Translations under genes and position numbers: made by a program
From: Paenibacillus cymbidii
GTDB lineage: Bacteria; Bacillota; Bacilli; Paenibacillales; NBRC-103111
Assembly (NCBI RefSeq): GCF_004764705.1
Contig: NZ_SHLX01000012.1
Coordinates: 1-64,000, forward strand
Direction of reading: 5' to 3'
Length of the DNA: 64,000 nucleotides
The notes under the pieces: generated by a model
Databases searched by the model: none
Told to the model about the DNA's origin: nothing
Seen by the model: the letters and a program-made list of their open reading frames with translations, nothing else
Shown: positions 8,085-16,733 of the stretch, one piece after another
How the letters are laid out: each line of letters opens with the position of its first letter
Position numbering within the stretch: position 1 is the first letter of the stretch

Positions 8085-8888
8085 ATGGGATTTTACGACC
8101 GCGATTTCAGGAGCCAGGACTTTACGGTTCATGTCGACGGGGAAGAGGTGCCTTGCCGGCTGTTCTCCCCGCCTCCGGAGAAGCTTGCGCCGGAGCCGCT
8201 GCTGTATCTATCATGCGCCAATACGATCGAGCTGAGTTTGCGCTCCTACCCGTACTGCGTGGCGGTCGAAGTGATGCTGGAGCAAGGCCACCGGGTCGTC
8301 AGCTTCGATCCGCCCCATCACGGCTCGCGGAGCGGGTCTGTGCACGGCGCCGAAATTCCCGGTATGCGTGCGGCTTTCCTGGCGGGCGCCGACCCGTTCC
8401 GCCGGTTCGTGCGCGAAGGGCAAGCGGTCATCGACCGCTGCATTTCGCTCGGTGCCGCAGAACCGGGCCGCATCGTTATCGGCGGCGTGTCCCGCTCGGG
8501 TTATATGTCCTTGCGGCTGTATGCGGAGGAACCGCGGATCGCGGCGCTCGCCGCCTTCTGCCCGGTAACCGACTGGCGGGTCATCGGCTTCACGGAGGAG
8601 CGCGATCGTGCCGATGTGGCCGCGTTGCGCCTTTCGACCTGGGCGGAGCGGCTCGCCGGCAAACCGATGATGATTATCGTGCCCAACCATGATTGGGCGG
8701 TAAGCACCGAGTGTTGCCTGCAATTTTATTTGGACGTCCAGCAAGCGAACGAGGAAGCGGGATACGGCAAGCGGCACGTCGATTTAATCGTCACCGACGA
8801 GGTGTATCACACGTGCAGCGGCAGTTGGTATGCCAAGGCTGCGGAATTCCTGATCCGGCGCGCGTTGCCGGTTCGGCGCAACGGCTGA
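8085..8888 (+). CDS. Alpha/beta-hydrolase (esterase-like)
   Basis: The 267-residue hydrolase carries a nucleophile elbow GGVSRSG, an FDPPHHGSRS segment typical of prolyl-oligopeptidase-type esterases, a candidate acid in NHDWAVST, and a candidate catalytic His in VYHTCSG. It lacks a signal peptide. It probably removes an acyl group from, or hydrolyses an ester of, the same imported compound that the preceding sialidase-like protein handles. GAGGAG precedes the ATG by eight bases, and the gene follows its neighbour by 23 bases. The substrate is not identifiable. Confidence 0.78.
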   Translation: MGFYDRDFRSQDFTVHVDGEEVPCRLFSPPPEKLAPEPLLYLSCANTIELSLRSYPYCVAVEVMLEQGHRVVSFDPPHHGSRSGSVHGAEIPGMRAAFLAGADPFRRFVREGQAVIDRCISLGAAEPGRIVIGGVSRSGYMSLRLYAEEPRIAALAAFCPVTDWRVIGFTEERDRADVAALRLSTWAERLAGKPMMIIVPNHDWAVSTECCLQFYLDVQQANEEAGYGKRHVDLIVTDEVYHTCSGSWYAKAAEFLIRRALPVRRNG

Positions 8889-8946
8889 CGGCCGGCGCTC
8901 GCTATAAATCGATGTATGCGGCATTCATCTTAGGAACGGGATGTGA

Positions 8947-9870
8947 TTGTGTTTGACAGCATGGTCTCACTTCAGGAAGCGTGTGTTCAGGCTGCGTTAC
9001 GCCTATTTGCTGCTGCTTCCCGGGTTGCTTCATTTGCTGCTCTTCCGGTATACGCCCATGTTCGGCGTTGTGGTTTCCTTTCAAAATTACAGCCCGTTTC
9101 TCGGGTTCTGGGACAGCCCGTGGGTAGGGCTCAAGCATTTCGATACGATGTTTCACGATCATAACTTGCTGCGCATTCTGAAGAACACGCTCATACTTTC
9201 GTTTCTGCAAATTGTGTTTGCCTTTCCGGCCCCGCTGGTGCTTGCGCTGATGCTCAACGAGCTGCGGCGGGAAATATTCAAGCGGGTGCTGCAGTCCGTG
9301 CTGTATTTGCCGCATTTTCTTTCCTGGGTCATTGTAGTGGGGATCGTCTTCATCTTTCTGCGCAATGACGGCTTGATCAATTCGTTTCTGAAAGCTTATA
9401 CCGACTTCGGCACCATTCCATTCCTGACGTCGGAGACCTGGTTCCGGCCGCTCATTATCACCGAAGTAATCTGGAAGGAAGTCGGATGGGGGACGATCAT
9501 ATTCCTTGCCGCGTTGTCCGGCATCAATCCGGAATGGTACGAGGCAGCGTCGATCGACGGAGCGAGCCGGTGGCGCCGCATCTGGCACATCACGCTTCCC
9601 GGCATTCGCGGCACGTTCGTCATCCTGCTCATTCTTCGCATCGGCGACGTGCTCGACACCGGCTTCGAGCAATCGTATCTGCAAATGAACGCGCTGAATC
9701 AACACGTGGCGGAGACGCTGGACATCTTCGTTTATCTGAAGGGACTTGGCGGCGGCAACCAATACAGCTTCACGACAGCGGTCGGACTGCTCAAAAGCAT
9801 CGTCGGCATGATCCTGATCGTGTTTGCCAACAGGACCGCCAAACGGTTCGGCGAAGACGGAATCTTTTAG
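8947..9870 (+). CDS. Sugar ABC transporter permease, LplB type
   Basis: The 307-residue inner-membrane permease of the CUT1 family has about six hydrophobic segments. Its cytoplasmic EAA loop EAASIDGASRWRRIWH docks the ATPase. The terminal KRFGEDGIF is typical of LplB-like subunits. The frame opens with TTG; no ATG is available and the ribosome site (AGGA, 8932 region) is weak, so the exact start is uncertain. It is paired with the YtcP-type permease 16 bases downstream and a lipoprotein. No ATPase gene is present, as is usual for this group. Confidence 0.9.
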   Translation: MCLTAWSHFRKRVFRLRYAYLLLLPGLLHLLLFRYTPMFGVVVSFQNYSPFLGFWDSPWVGLKHFDTMFHDHNLLRILKNTLILSFLQIVFAFPAPLVLALMLNELRREIFKRVLQSVLYLPHFLSWVIVVGIVFIFLRNDGLINSFLKAYTDFGTIPFLTSETWFRPLIITEVIWKEVGWGTIIFLAALSGINPEWYEAASIDGASRWRRIWHITLPGIRGTFVILLILRIGDVLDTGFEQSYLQMNALNQHVAETLDIFVYLKGLGGGNQYSFTTAVGLLKSIVGMILIVFANRTAKRFGEDGIF

Positions 9871-9886
9871 CCAAAAGGAGAAGAAC

Positions 9887-10765
9887 ATGCTGAAACACCG
9901 CACCTTATCCGAAAAGACGGGCGATATCGCCAACGTCGTCGTCCTGGTCCTGCTGATGCTGACGATGCTGTTTCCGTTCGTTTATATATTCGCCGTCTCC
10001 TTCTCCACGAACGACGAGTTGTTCCGCAACCCGCTGCTGCTCTGGCCGAAAGTCTGGACAGTGGAATCGTATCAGTACATCCTCGAATCGGTTGCGTTTC
10101 CGCGGGCCATGCTCGTCACCGCCTACGTGGCGATTGTCGCGACATTTTTCAACCTGCTGTTCACTTCGATGATGGGCTTCGCCACGACCCGCCCGATCAT
10201 CGGGAAGAAGGTGATCATGTTCCTTGTGCTGTTCACAATGCTGTTCAGCGGCGGCCTGATCCCGACTTATTTGCTCATGAAGTCGCTCGGGCTGCTGAAT
10301 TCGCTCTGGGCGCTCATCATCCCCGGGTTCGTCGGCGCCTGGACGCTTATCGTGTACCGCACGTTTGTTTCTTCCATACCGGAGGAGCTGATCGACGCCG
10401 CATTCATGGACGGGGCGAACGAGCTGAACATTTATTCGCGGATTATTTTACCCATGTCCAAGCCGGTGCTCGCCGCCTTTGCGTTGTTCGGCATGGTGTC
10501 TTACTGGAATACCTGGTTCAGTGCGATCATTTACATCAACGACCCGGCCAAATGGACCATTCAAGTCGTGTTGCGGCAAATCGTCATCGTCAACGATGCG
10601 CTAAGCGCGCTGTCCACCGACAATGCGTACGACGGGCCGCCGCCGCTGCCGGAAACGATCCAGATGGCCGCGATCATGCTGGCGACGCTGCCGATTCTGC
10701 TGGTTTACCCGTTTCTGCAAAAGTATTTCGTCAAGGGGGTGATGATTGGCTCGATTAAGGGATGA
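9887..10765 (+). CDS. Sugar ABC transporter permease, YtcP/LplC type
   Basis: The 292-residue second permease of the triad has six predicted membrane segments and the loop DAAFMDGANELNIYSR before LPMSKP. The C-terminus KGVMIGSIKG is the usual end of this subfamily. AAAAGGAG lies just upstream of the chosen ATG; a 21-codon in-frame extension overlaps the preceding gene and is ignored. It forms a heterodimer with the LplB-type subunit encoded directly upstream. Confidence 0.92.
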   Translation: MLKHRTLSEKTGDIANVVVLVLLMLTMLFPFVYIFAVSFSTNDELFRNPLLLWPKVWTVESYQYILESVAFPRAMLVTAYVAIVATFFNLLFTSMMGFATTRPIIGKKVIMFLVLFTMLFSGGLIPTYLLMKSLGLLNSLWALIIPGFVGAWTLIVYRTFVSSIPEELIDAAFMDGANELNIYSRIILPMSKPVLAAFALFGMVSYWNTWFSAIIYINDPAKWTIQVVLRQIVIVNDALSALSTDNAYDGPPPLPETIQMAAIMLATLPILLVYPFLQKYFVKGVMIGSIKG

Positions 10766-10866
10766 AGCGTACATCATCACGAGAAAGACAGACGAGTATG
10801 CATGTGCGGTGGAAATGGCATTCCTGCATGGAACCGGAACAAATGACAAATGCGGAGGGGAAAAGA

Positions 10867-12498
10867 ATGATTCGAAACAAATGGGTATTGGGAGCAACAG
10901 CGCTTACGCTTGCTACGGCCGTTGTCGGCTGCTCTCAAAAGTCGGACAATTCGGCAAATAAAAGCGCATCGTCCTCGCCAGGCGCAGCATCGCCAAGCGC
11001 GGCATCGCCCACGGCCAAGCAGGATGACGACAAGAGCAAAAAGTATACGATCAAAAGCATGTACTCGACCTATGGCCAGCCGACGCCGATTACGGGCCCG
11101 GGCATTACGGCGGTCAACGAAAAATTCAACGTCGACCTCCAGTCGATTTCGATCCCGAACGCCGCCTACGAAGAGAAATATTCCGCGATGATGGCTTCCG
11201 GCGATTTGCCCGACATCCTCCATCTGAAGGTCGGCGACCTCAAGGGACGTTACCGGGATTTTGCCCGGCAGGGCGCATTCCTCCCGCTCGACGATTATAT
11301 CGACAAATACCCGAACCTGAAGGCCGTGCCGAAGTCGACCTGGGACCTGCTGCGCGTGGACGGCAAAATTTACGGGTTCCCGCGCTATAACACACGCCTC
11401 GGTTCTTCCATCTATCTGCGCAAAGACTGGCTTGACAACCTGGGTCTGAAGGTGCCGACCAACTATGACGAGCTGAAGCAGGTGGCGATCGCGTTCGCGA
11501 AGAACGACCCGGACAAAAACGGCAAAAACGATACGTACGGCCTGGCGATGGGCGCCAACTTCGCGGTGGACTACAACATGGGGCCTTACTGGTCGAGCCG
11601 CACCTGGTATAATAAGGACAAGGACGGCAACCTGATTCCCGGCTATGTTTCGGACGCATGGAAGAAGCAGGTGCAGTGGTTCGCCGATTTGTACAAGGAA
11701 GGGGCCATCTCTCCCGACTTCGTGACGCTGAACGGCAACGACATCAACAAACAATTCTATGAAGGCAGAGCGGGCATTTTCTCGCAACCGCCCAACACAT
11801 TGAACGATGCGCTGCTTGACCCGATGCTCAAAATTCAGCCGAATGCCAAATTCGTGGCGCTGCAGCCCTTTACCGACCCGAACGGCGTCACGGCGCTTGA
11901 ATCGGTCAACCCGCTCAGCGGCATGAAGGTGCTGAACGCCAAGCTCAAGAGCGATCCCGGCAAGGTGAACCGCATTCTCTCCATGTGGGATCAATTGCGC
12001 GAATTTATTCCCAACTCGCAGTGGGGCCCGCAGAACGCGGACTTCGATTGGCGGCTGGGTAAAAACGGTACCGGTTACGATTGGGACGCCACGACCAAAA
12101 AATACACGCTCAAACCGAATTTCGATTCGCTCGGTTTGCTGCCGTTCCTGTACTTCGACGAGAACCTCGGTTTCCCGAAAAAGGATACCGACGTCGATTT
12201 TGTCGGCACGTATACGCATCCGCAGCTGCAGGATCTCGCCAAGCAACTGACCGATATTCATGCAAAAACGCAGCATTATGCGAATCCGACAGGGCCTTAC
12301 AGCTCGAAGACGGAGGATGCCAAAAAGAACACCGTCGGCACATTGTTTGTCGAACAGCAAAAAATGGTTGCCGGCCAGCGGCCGCTGAGCGATTGGGATA
12401 AAATCGTCAAAGATTGGATGGATGCCGGCGGCAGCGAGATCATCAAGGAATACAACGAGCAAATCAAGGAAAAAGATGTGAAGAAGCTGCTCGATTAA
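10867..12498 (+). CDS. Extracellular solute-binding lipoprotein
   Basis: The 543-residue substrate receptor of the first ABC triad has a lysine-containing signal sequence ending in a lipobox (VVGC) with Cys22 as the lipidated residue. A Ser/Ala/Pro-rich linker and a long family-1-type binding domain follow. The phrase NDPDKNGKNDTYG is a hallmark of LipO/YtcQ-type receptors and looks like a calcium-binding EF-hand-like loop. GGAGGGG precedes the ATG; a 35-codon upstream extension is spurious. The receptor would capture an oligosaccharide or glycoside outside the membrane; its ligand is unknown. Confidence 0.92.
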   Translation: MIRNKWVLGATALTLATAVVGCSQKSDNSANKSASSSPGAASPSAASPTAKQDDDKSKKYTIKSMYSTYGQPTPITGPGITAVNEKFNVDLQSISIPNAAYEEKYSAMMASGDLPDILHLKVGDLKGRYRDFARQGAFLPLDDYIDKYPNLKAVPKSTWDLLRVDGKIYGFPRYNTRLGSSIYLRKDWLDNLGLKVPTNYDELKQVAIAFAKNDPDKNGKNDTYGLAMGANFAVDYNMGPYWSSRTWYNKDKDGNLIPGYVSDAWKKQVQWFADLYKEGAISPDFVTLNGNDINKQFYEGRAGIFSQPPNTLNDALLDPMLKIQPNAKFVALQPFTDPNGVTALESVNPLSGMKVLNAKLKSDPGKVNRILSMWDQLREFIPNSQWGPQNADFDWRLGKNGTGYDWDATTKKYTLKPNFDSLGLLPFLYFDENLGFPKKDTDVDFVGTYTHPQLQDLAKQLTDIHAKTQHYANPTGPYSSKTEDAKKNTVGTLFVEQQKMVAGQRPLSDWDKIVKDWMDAGGSEIIKEYNEQIKEKDVKKLLD

Positions 12499-12514
12499 AG
12501 CGGCTTGCGGCTGG

Positions 12515-12551
12515 AAGGGCGATGTGCGGCTCGTTGAGCGGCGTCGCCCTT
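12515..12551 (+). other. Hairpin after the solute-binding protein gene
   Basis: AAGGGCGA and TCGCCCTT form a perfect 8-bp outer stem with a smaller GCTC/GAGC stem inside. There is no U-tract, so it more likely protects the upstream message or attenuates read-through into the oxidoreductase gene than ends transcription. Confidence 0.55.
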
Positions 12552-12626
12552 TGCCCGTTCCCGCCCCATGCCAGCTGGGCCGGTTCGGCAGCAAGATGAT
12601 CCGCAGATTATGAAGGAGGCCTTGCA

Positions 12627-13919
12627 ATGAGCGATTCACCAAGAAACGCCAGGCCGGTTACGGCCGTGATTGTCGGCGCCGGCCACCGCGCCATCCTCTA
12701 CGCCTCGTACGCCGAGAAGCATCCGGACGAGCTGCGCATCGTTGGCGTCGTCGACCCCGACCCGGTCCGGCTGCAGCGCGCCGGCGAACGTTTTGGCGTG
12801 GCGCCCGGGCATTTGTTCGCTTCGCTGGAGGTGTTCACCTCGGCCGGCCGGATCGCCGACGCCGTCATCAACGGCACGATGGACGCCCAGCACGTGCCGA
12901 CGACGCTGCCGCTGCTTGCGGCGGGGTACGATGTGCTGCTGGAGAAGCCGATCGGCGTCGCGGAGGACGAGGTGATGGAGCTGCACCGTGCGGCGCTGGC
13001 GCACGGCCGCAAGGTCATCATTTGCCATGTGCTTCGTTATGCGCCGTTCTATGCGGAAATTCGCAAGCGGGTGCTGGCGGGGGAAATCGGCGACATCATT
13101 GCGATGCACACGTCGGAGAACGTCAGCTACCACCATATGGCGATGGGCTTCGTGCGCGGCAAATGGAACCGCAAGGAACGGCAATCGTCGATGCTGATGG
13201 CCAAGTGCTGCCACGACCTCGACCTGATCGTCTGGATGAAGGGCGGCATCGATCCCGTGCGCGTCAGCAGCTTCGGGGGAAGGCAGCATTTCCGCCCGGA
13301 GATGGCGCCGGAAGGGGCGGGCACGCGCTGCCTGCTGGACTGCAGCATCGAGGAAACGTGCGCTTACTCCGCAAAGAAGCACTACATCGAGCAAGGGCTG
13401 TGGGGATTCTACGTCTGGAGCAATCAGCACCTCGGCATTAAGCCCTCGCCGGAGGAGCAACTGGAGCAGCTGCGGACCGACAACCCTTACGGACGCTGCG
13501 TCTGGCGCTGCGACAACGACGTCGTCGATCACCAGGCGGTCATCGTGCAGTTCGCCGACGGTGCGACGGCGACGCACAACATGATCGGGGGTACGGCCAA
13601 ACCTTGCCGCAGCATGCACCTCGTCGGCACGAAAGGGGAAATTCAGGGCGTGATGGAGGAGGGCGAATTCGTCATCCGCAAGCCCGATCCGCGCAAAGGG
13701 CATGTTTATGCGGAGGAGCGCGTGGCGACAAACGTTGCCGGCGACATGCACGGCGGAGGCGATTTGCGGCTCGTCGCCGACTTTGTGCGCATGATGCGCG
13801 GGCAAGGCATGTCCATCTCCTCGGCGGCGCTGGAGATATCGATTTACGGCCACCTGATCGGCTTTGCCGCCGATCGTTCGATGGAGCGCGGCGAGCAGGT
13901 TTTGCTCTCGAAGCTTTGA
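12627..13919 (+). CDS. Gfo/Idh/MocA family oxidoreductase (long form)
   Basis: This is a 430-residue NAD(P)-dependent oxidoreductase. The Rossmann start VIVGAGHRA, the LEKPIGV lysine motif and MAKCCHDLDLIVW (His-Asp catalytic loop) are clear. It is longer than the usual 330-390 residues because of an insertion around residues 230-300 in the substrate domain, rich in Trp and Cys. AAGGAGG lies seven bases before the ATG. As the last gene of the operon it probably oxidises the sugar released by the upstream hydrolases. Its residues suggest a dehydrogenase, but the substrate cannot be named. Confidence 0.88.
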   Translation: MSDSPRNARPVTAVIVGAGHRAILYASYAEKHPDELRIVGVVDPDPVRLQRAGERFGVAPGHLFASLEVFTSAGRIADAVINGTMDAQHVPTTLPLLAAGYDVLLEKPIGVAEDEVMELHRAALAHGRKVIICHVLRYAPFYAEIRKRVLAGEIGDIIAMHTSENVSYHHMAMGFVRGKWNRKERQSSMLMAKCCHDLDLIVWMKGGIDPVRVSSFGGRQHFRPEMAPEGAGTRCLLDCSIEETCAYSAKKHYIEQGLWGFYVWSNQHLGIKPSPEEQLEQLRTDNPYGRCVWRCDNDVVDHQAVIVQFADGATATHNMIGGTAKPCRSMHLVGTKGEIQGVMEEGEFVIRKPDPRKGHVYAEERVATNVAGDMHGGGDLRLVADFVRMMRGQGMSISSAALEISIYGHLIGFAADRSMERGEQVLLSKL

Positions 13920-13965
13920 AGGCGACCGGGTCATGTATTCCGCTGCAAAATATATTTCACGGCTA

Positions 13966-13995
13966 TTGACACGAGAATGCGGCCACAAGTATATT
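13966..13995 (+). promoter_or_regulatory. Sigma-A type promoter for the cupin-AraC gene
   Basis: A perfect TTGACA and TATATT are separated by 18 bases. The predicted start lies about 130 bases upstream of the regulator, leaving a long leader. This suggests the regulator is transcribed independently of the operon on its left. Confidence 0.65.
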
Positions 13996-14133
13996 CAATA
14001 TGTAGTTCACGATACGGAACACGAATTACTATACAGAATTGTGCCGCAAGGTCGTAACCGTCATCAAGCGATTGTCATGCCGATGAAATTGGAATTCGTA
14101 GCGTAACGAAAAGCCGGGGCGGGTGAGTTCGCA

Positions 14134-15060
14134 ATGGACAGCAAAGCTGACTACTTTATGCGGCACAAGGATTTTATGGACGTCCGGTTCCTGTTCAAGA
14201 TGCTCGTGCTGGGCGGACATGAATTAAACAAGTGCTGGCATGACCACGATTACTATCAGCTTGTTTACGTAAGCAAAGGCGCTTGCATGCACCACATGAG
14301 CGGCAAGCGTTATGTGGTCGGCAAAGGGGATCTTATCCTTATTCCTCCCTATGCCGCACACAAGTTTTCGACGATCGAGAAGCAGCTGGTCGAGATTGTG
14401 CAGTTCGATCTTGTGCCCGAATTCGTCGAAGGGACGCCGGACGATGTGTTCGGTTCCGCCAACCTTCCTTCCGGCATGCCGGTTCTGCGCGACCTGCAGG
14501 CGGCGCTGGAAACGAATATCACCAAGCTTTCGATCAATTCGGGAGCCCAGGTTACGCTGGAATCGCTTGTCGACAACATCAGGCGCGAGTACAACGAGCG
14601 GGAAAACGGCTACCAGAGCATGATTCGGGCGGACATTATTAAAATGATCGTCTGGATCAACCGGGAAGCGCGACGGATTGTGAAGCAGCAAATGTCTTGC
14701 ACCGTGCTGAACCGGCGGGATCGCCGTCTGCAGGAGACTATACGCTATATCAACGAGCATTTCTACGACGAGCTGAAGCTGGAGGACATGGCGCGAATGG
14801 CCGATCTGGCGACCGGGTATTTCAGCTTTCTGTTCAAACAGGCGACAGGCAAGTCGTTCGTGGAGTATACCAATTACTTGCGCATTCATAAATCGATGCA
14901 ATTGATCCGCGATTCGGATATGAAGATCATCGACATCTTCATGTCGGTCGGGTTCAATCACATCGGCCATTTCAATCGCATGTTTCGCAAAATTACCGGC
15001 GTCACGCCGTCGCAATTCCGCAAGCAATTCGAGCGGGGCGCCGAGGAGGACGTCATGTAG
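14134..15060 (+). CDS. AraC-family regulator with N-terminal cupin
   Basis: The 308-residue regulator has an N-terminal cupin-like sensor (HDHDYYQLVYVSKG, then GDLILIPPYAAHKF) at about 25-100. The C-terminal double helix-turn-helix at about 205-305 ends in the AraC signature GFNHIGHFNRMFRKITG. It should bind promoter DNA in response to a small sugar ligand. It is a close paralogue of the cupin-AraC protein encoded at 23479, with near-identical recognition helices, so the two may bind related operators. It is flanked by its own promoter and a strong terminator, hence monocistronic. Likely targets are the adjacent sugar operons on either side. Confidence 0.9.
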   Translation: MDSKADYFMRHKDFMDVRFLFKMLVLGGHELNKCWHDHDYYQLVYVSKGACMHHMSGKRYVVGKGDLILIPPYAAHKFSTIEKQLVEIVQFDLVPEFVEGTPDDVFGSANLPSGMPVLRDLQAALETNITKLSINSGAQVTLESLVDNIRREYNERENGYQSMIRADIIKMIVWINREARRIVKQQMSCTVLNRRDRRLQETIRYINEHFYDELKLEDMARMADLATGYFSFLFKQATGKSFVEYTNYLRIHKSMQLIRDSDMKIIDIFMSVGFNHIGHFNRMFRKITGVTPSQFRKQFERGAEEDVM

Positions 15061-15091
15061 AAGTCGACGGAATGCAAGAACGCCTTGAAAC

Positions 15092-15137
15092 AGGCGCCTT
15101 CATCCCCATATGGGATGCGGGCGTCTTTTATTTTTTC
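15092..15137 (+). terminator. Rho-independent terminator
   Basis: A 15-bp stem with one mismatch (left arm from 15092, right arm ending at 15126) around a CATAT loop is followed by TTTATTTTTT. It lies 30 bases after the cupin-AraC stop codon. Confidence 0.9.
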
Positions 15138-15145
15138 GCGTTAAC

Positions 15146-15203
15146 TGTCCCCGGCAGGGGATTGCGAAATAAGCCGCCTTTTATGGCCTATTTTGTCCCC
15201 GGC
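15146..15203. promoter_or_regulatory. Direct repeats flanking a dyad upstream of the M20 gene
   Basis: TGTCCCCGGC occurs at 15146-15155 and again at 15194-15203. Between them lies a dyad, AAATAAGCC (15167-15175) with GGCCTATTT (15185-15193), which pairs at eight of nine positions. The arrangement looks like a regulator binding region upstream of the M20/dehydrogenase operon. Confidence 0.4.
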
Positions 15204-15277
15204 CGAAATCGATTCAAGTTCGAAAAAAAGGAGAGTGTCTTCTCACGATCGGGCATGAAGCCGGCTCGGGGCAAAGC

Positions 15278-15283
15278 TATAAT
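15278..15283 (+). promoter_or_regulatory. Possible -10 box for the M20 operon
   Basis: A perfect TATAAT lies 47 bases before the M20 start codon. No good -35 box is found at 17 bases, so activation by a regulator or a non-standard promoter would be needed. Confidence 0.35.
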
Positions 15284-15330
15284 AAAGACTGACAGCACCG
15301 AGCAATCGGTCTCGAAAAGGGGCTCATGCG

Positions 15331-16698
15331 ATGAATGCGGAGAAAAGTGGGAACAACGTATTGGCCGGCAACGCGAAAATGGTTTCCCGCCGTGACACGG
15401 AGCGGGAGGTGCGCAGCTGGATCGAACGCAACCGGACGTTGATCGCCGATACGGTTTCCGATCTGATTCGGATTCCATCGGTTAATCACGGGTTGACCGG
15501 AGATGAACAAAACTGCCAGCTGCATGTCGCCGGGATGCTGCGGGAACTGGGACTGCGAGTGGATGTATTCACTCCCGACGAGGTCGAAGGACTGGCGCGG
15601 CATCCGGCCTATTATCCCGGCAAAAATTATGCGGATCGGCCCAATGTCGTCGGCATTTGGTCCGGCGCGGGGAACGGGAGATCGCTGCTCTTCTCTTCCC
15701 ATGCGGATACCGCAGTGGCGGCGACCGATTGGATCCGCGATCCGTGGCGGCCGGAGCGGGAGGGGGATCGGTTGTACGGTCTCGGCTCCTTCGATATGAA
15801 AGCCGGATTGGCGGCTTCCGCATTGGCGGTGCGATGCCTGAAGGAACTGGGCGTGCGCCCGCTCGGCGACGTCATCGTCGAATCGGTCGTCGACGAGGAG
15901 TTCGGCGGCGCCAACGGTACGCTCGCTGCGCGAGCGAGAGGCTATCAGGCGGACGGGGCCGTCATCCCCGAACCGACGAACATGGCCGTCTGCACCGCGA
16001 CCAGGGGCGGGGCGCTGTGGAAGGCGGCATTTGCCGGCACCGGCGGCATGTCCTTCAGCGGGGAGACGGTGCACAATCCCGTCATCGATGCGGCGCAGTT
16101 CATCGTGTTCCTGCACTGGTACGAACAAACGAGGAATGCCGCCCGGCCCGTCCACCCGTCGTATGCGGATTCGCCCGAGCTTCCGGTCATCGTGACGCGC
16201 GTCATGGCCGGCGATCTTTCGGCGCCGATCTGCGATTCCGGTCCGGTAACCTGTACGGTCGAGTTTTGGGCGGAATGTCATCCCGGGTTGACGGAGCAAC
16301 AATTCAAGGAAGAACTGGCGCAGCGTTTCAGCGAATGGTCGTCAGCCCAAAACGGGCCAAAAACGGCGTTTCCCGAACTGACCGGGATGATCCGGTTTCT
16401 TCCTGGAGCCGAAACGCCTTCCGATTCGCCGCTGACCGCCGTTCTGGCGCAAGCGGTCGGCCGCGCGACGGGCAGCGAGGCAATTGTCCGCGGGGCGCCG
16501 TTTGCCTGCGACGCCTTTGTGTTCAATCTGTACAGCCCGACACCGGCCGTTGTGCTCGGGCCGCGGGGCGCAAACGCACATGCGCCGGACGAGTACGTGG
16601 AGCTTTCCTCGCTTGGGGAACTGGTCGAAGCTTACGCTTTGGCGATCATGGACTGGTGCGGGTACGACAAACCGGAGCGTTCCTGCTCGGAAGGGTAA
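15331..16698 (+). CDS. M20-family metallopeptidase/deacylase (ArgE/DapE type)
   Basis: The 455-residue cytoplasmic enzyme has the M20 dizinc signatures. SSHADTAV carries the first ligand His and catalytic Asp. LGSFDMKAG carries the bridging Asp. DEEFGGANG has the catalytic Glu followed by the ligand Glu. PEPTN supplies another ligand, and NAHAPDEY the last His. A lid/dimerisation domain occupies about 190-310. The family removes N-acyl groups or cleaves small amide bonds; deacylation of an N-acyl amino sugar or acyl-amino acid would suit the context. AAAAGGGG precedes the ATG. It is followed 35 bases later by a dehydrogenase gene in the same transcript. Confidence 0.88.
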   Translation: MNAEKSGNNVLAGNAKMVSRRDTEREVRSWIERNRTLIADTVSDLIRIPSVNHGLTGDEQNCQLHVAGMLRELGLRVDVFTPDEVEGLARHPAYYPGKNYADRPNVVGIWSGAGNGRSLLFSSHADTAVAATDWIRDPWRPEREGDRLYGLGSFDMKAGLAASALAVRCLKELGVRPLGDVIVESVVDEEFGGANGTLAARARGYQADGAVIPEPTNMAVCTATRGGALWKAAFAGTGGMSFSGETVHNPVIDAAQFIVFLHWYEQTRNAARPVHPSYADSPELPVIVTRVMAGDLSAPICDSGPVTCTVEFWAECHPGLTEQQFKEELAQRFSEWSSAQNGPKTAFPELTGMIRFLPGAETPSDSPLTAVLAQAVGRATGSEAIVRGAPFACDAFVFNLYSPTPAVVLGPRGANAHAPDEYVELSSLGELVEAYALAIMDWCGYDKPERSCSEG

Positions 16699-16733
16699 GG
16701 CATACGGGTGCAAACAAGGAAAGGAGAGAAGAT

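Noticed and set aside
10777..12642. A 621-codon minus-strand frame
   Set aside because: Antisense to the first receptor gene, with no family features.
15657..16733. Apparent long N-terminal extension of the short-chain dehydrogenase
   Set aside because: The extension is an off-frame reading of the M20 gene; a clear ribosome site and normal SDR start lie at 16734.
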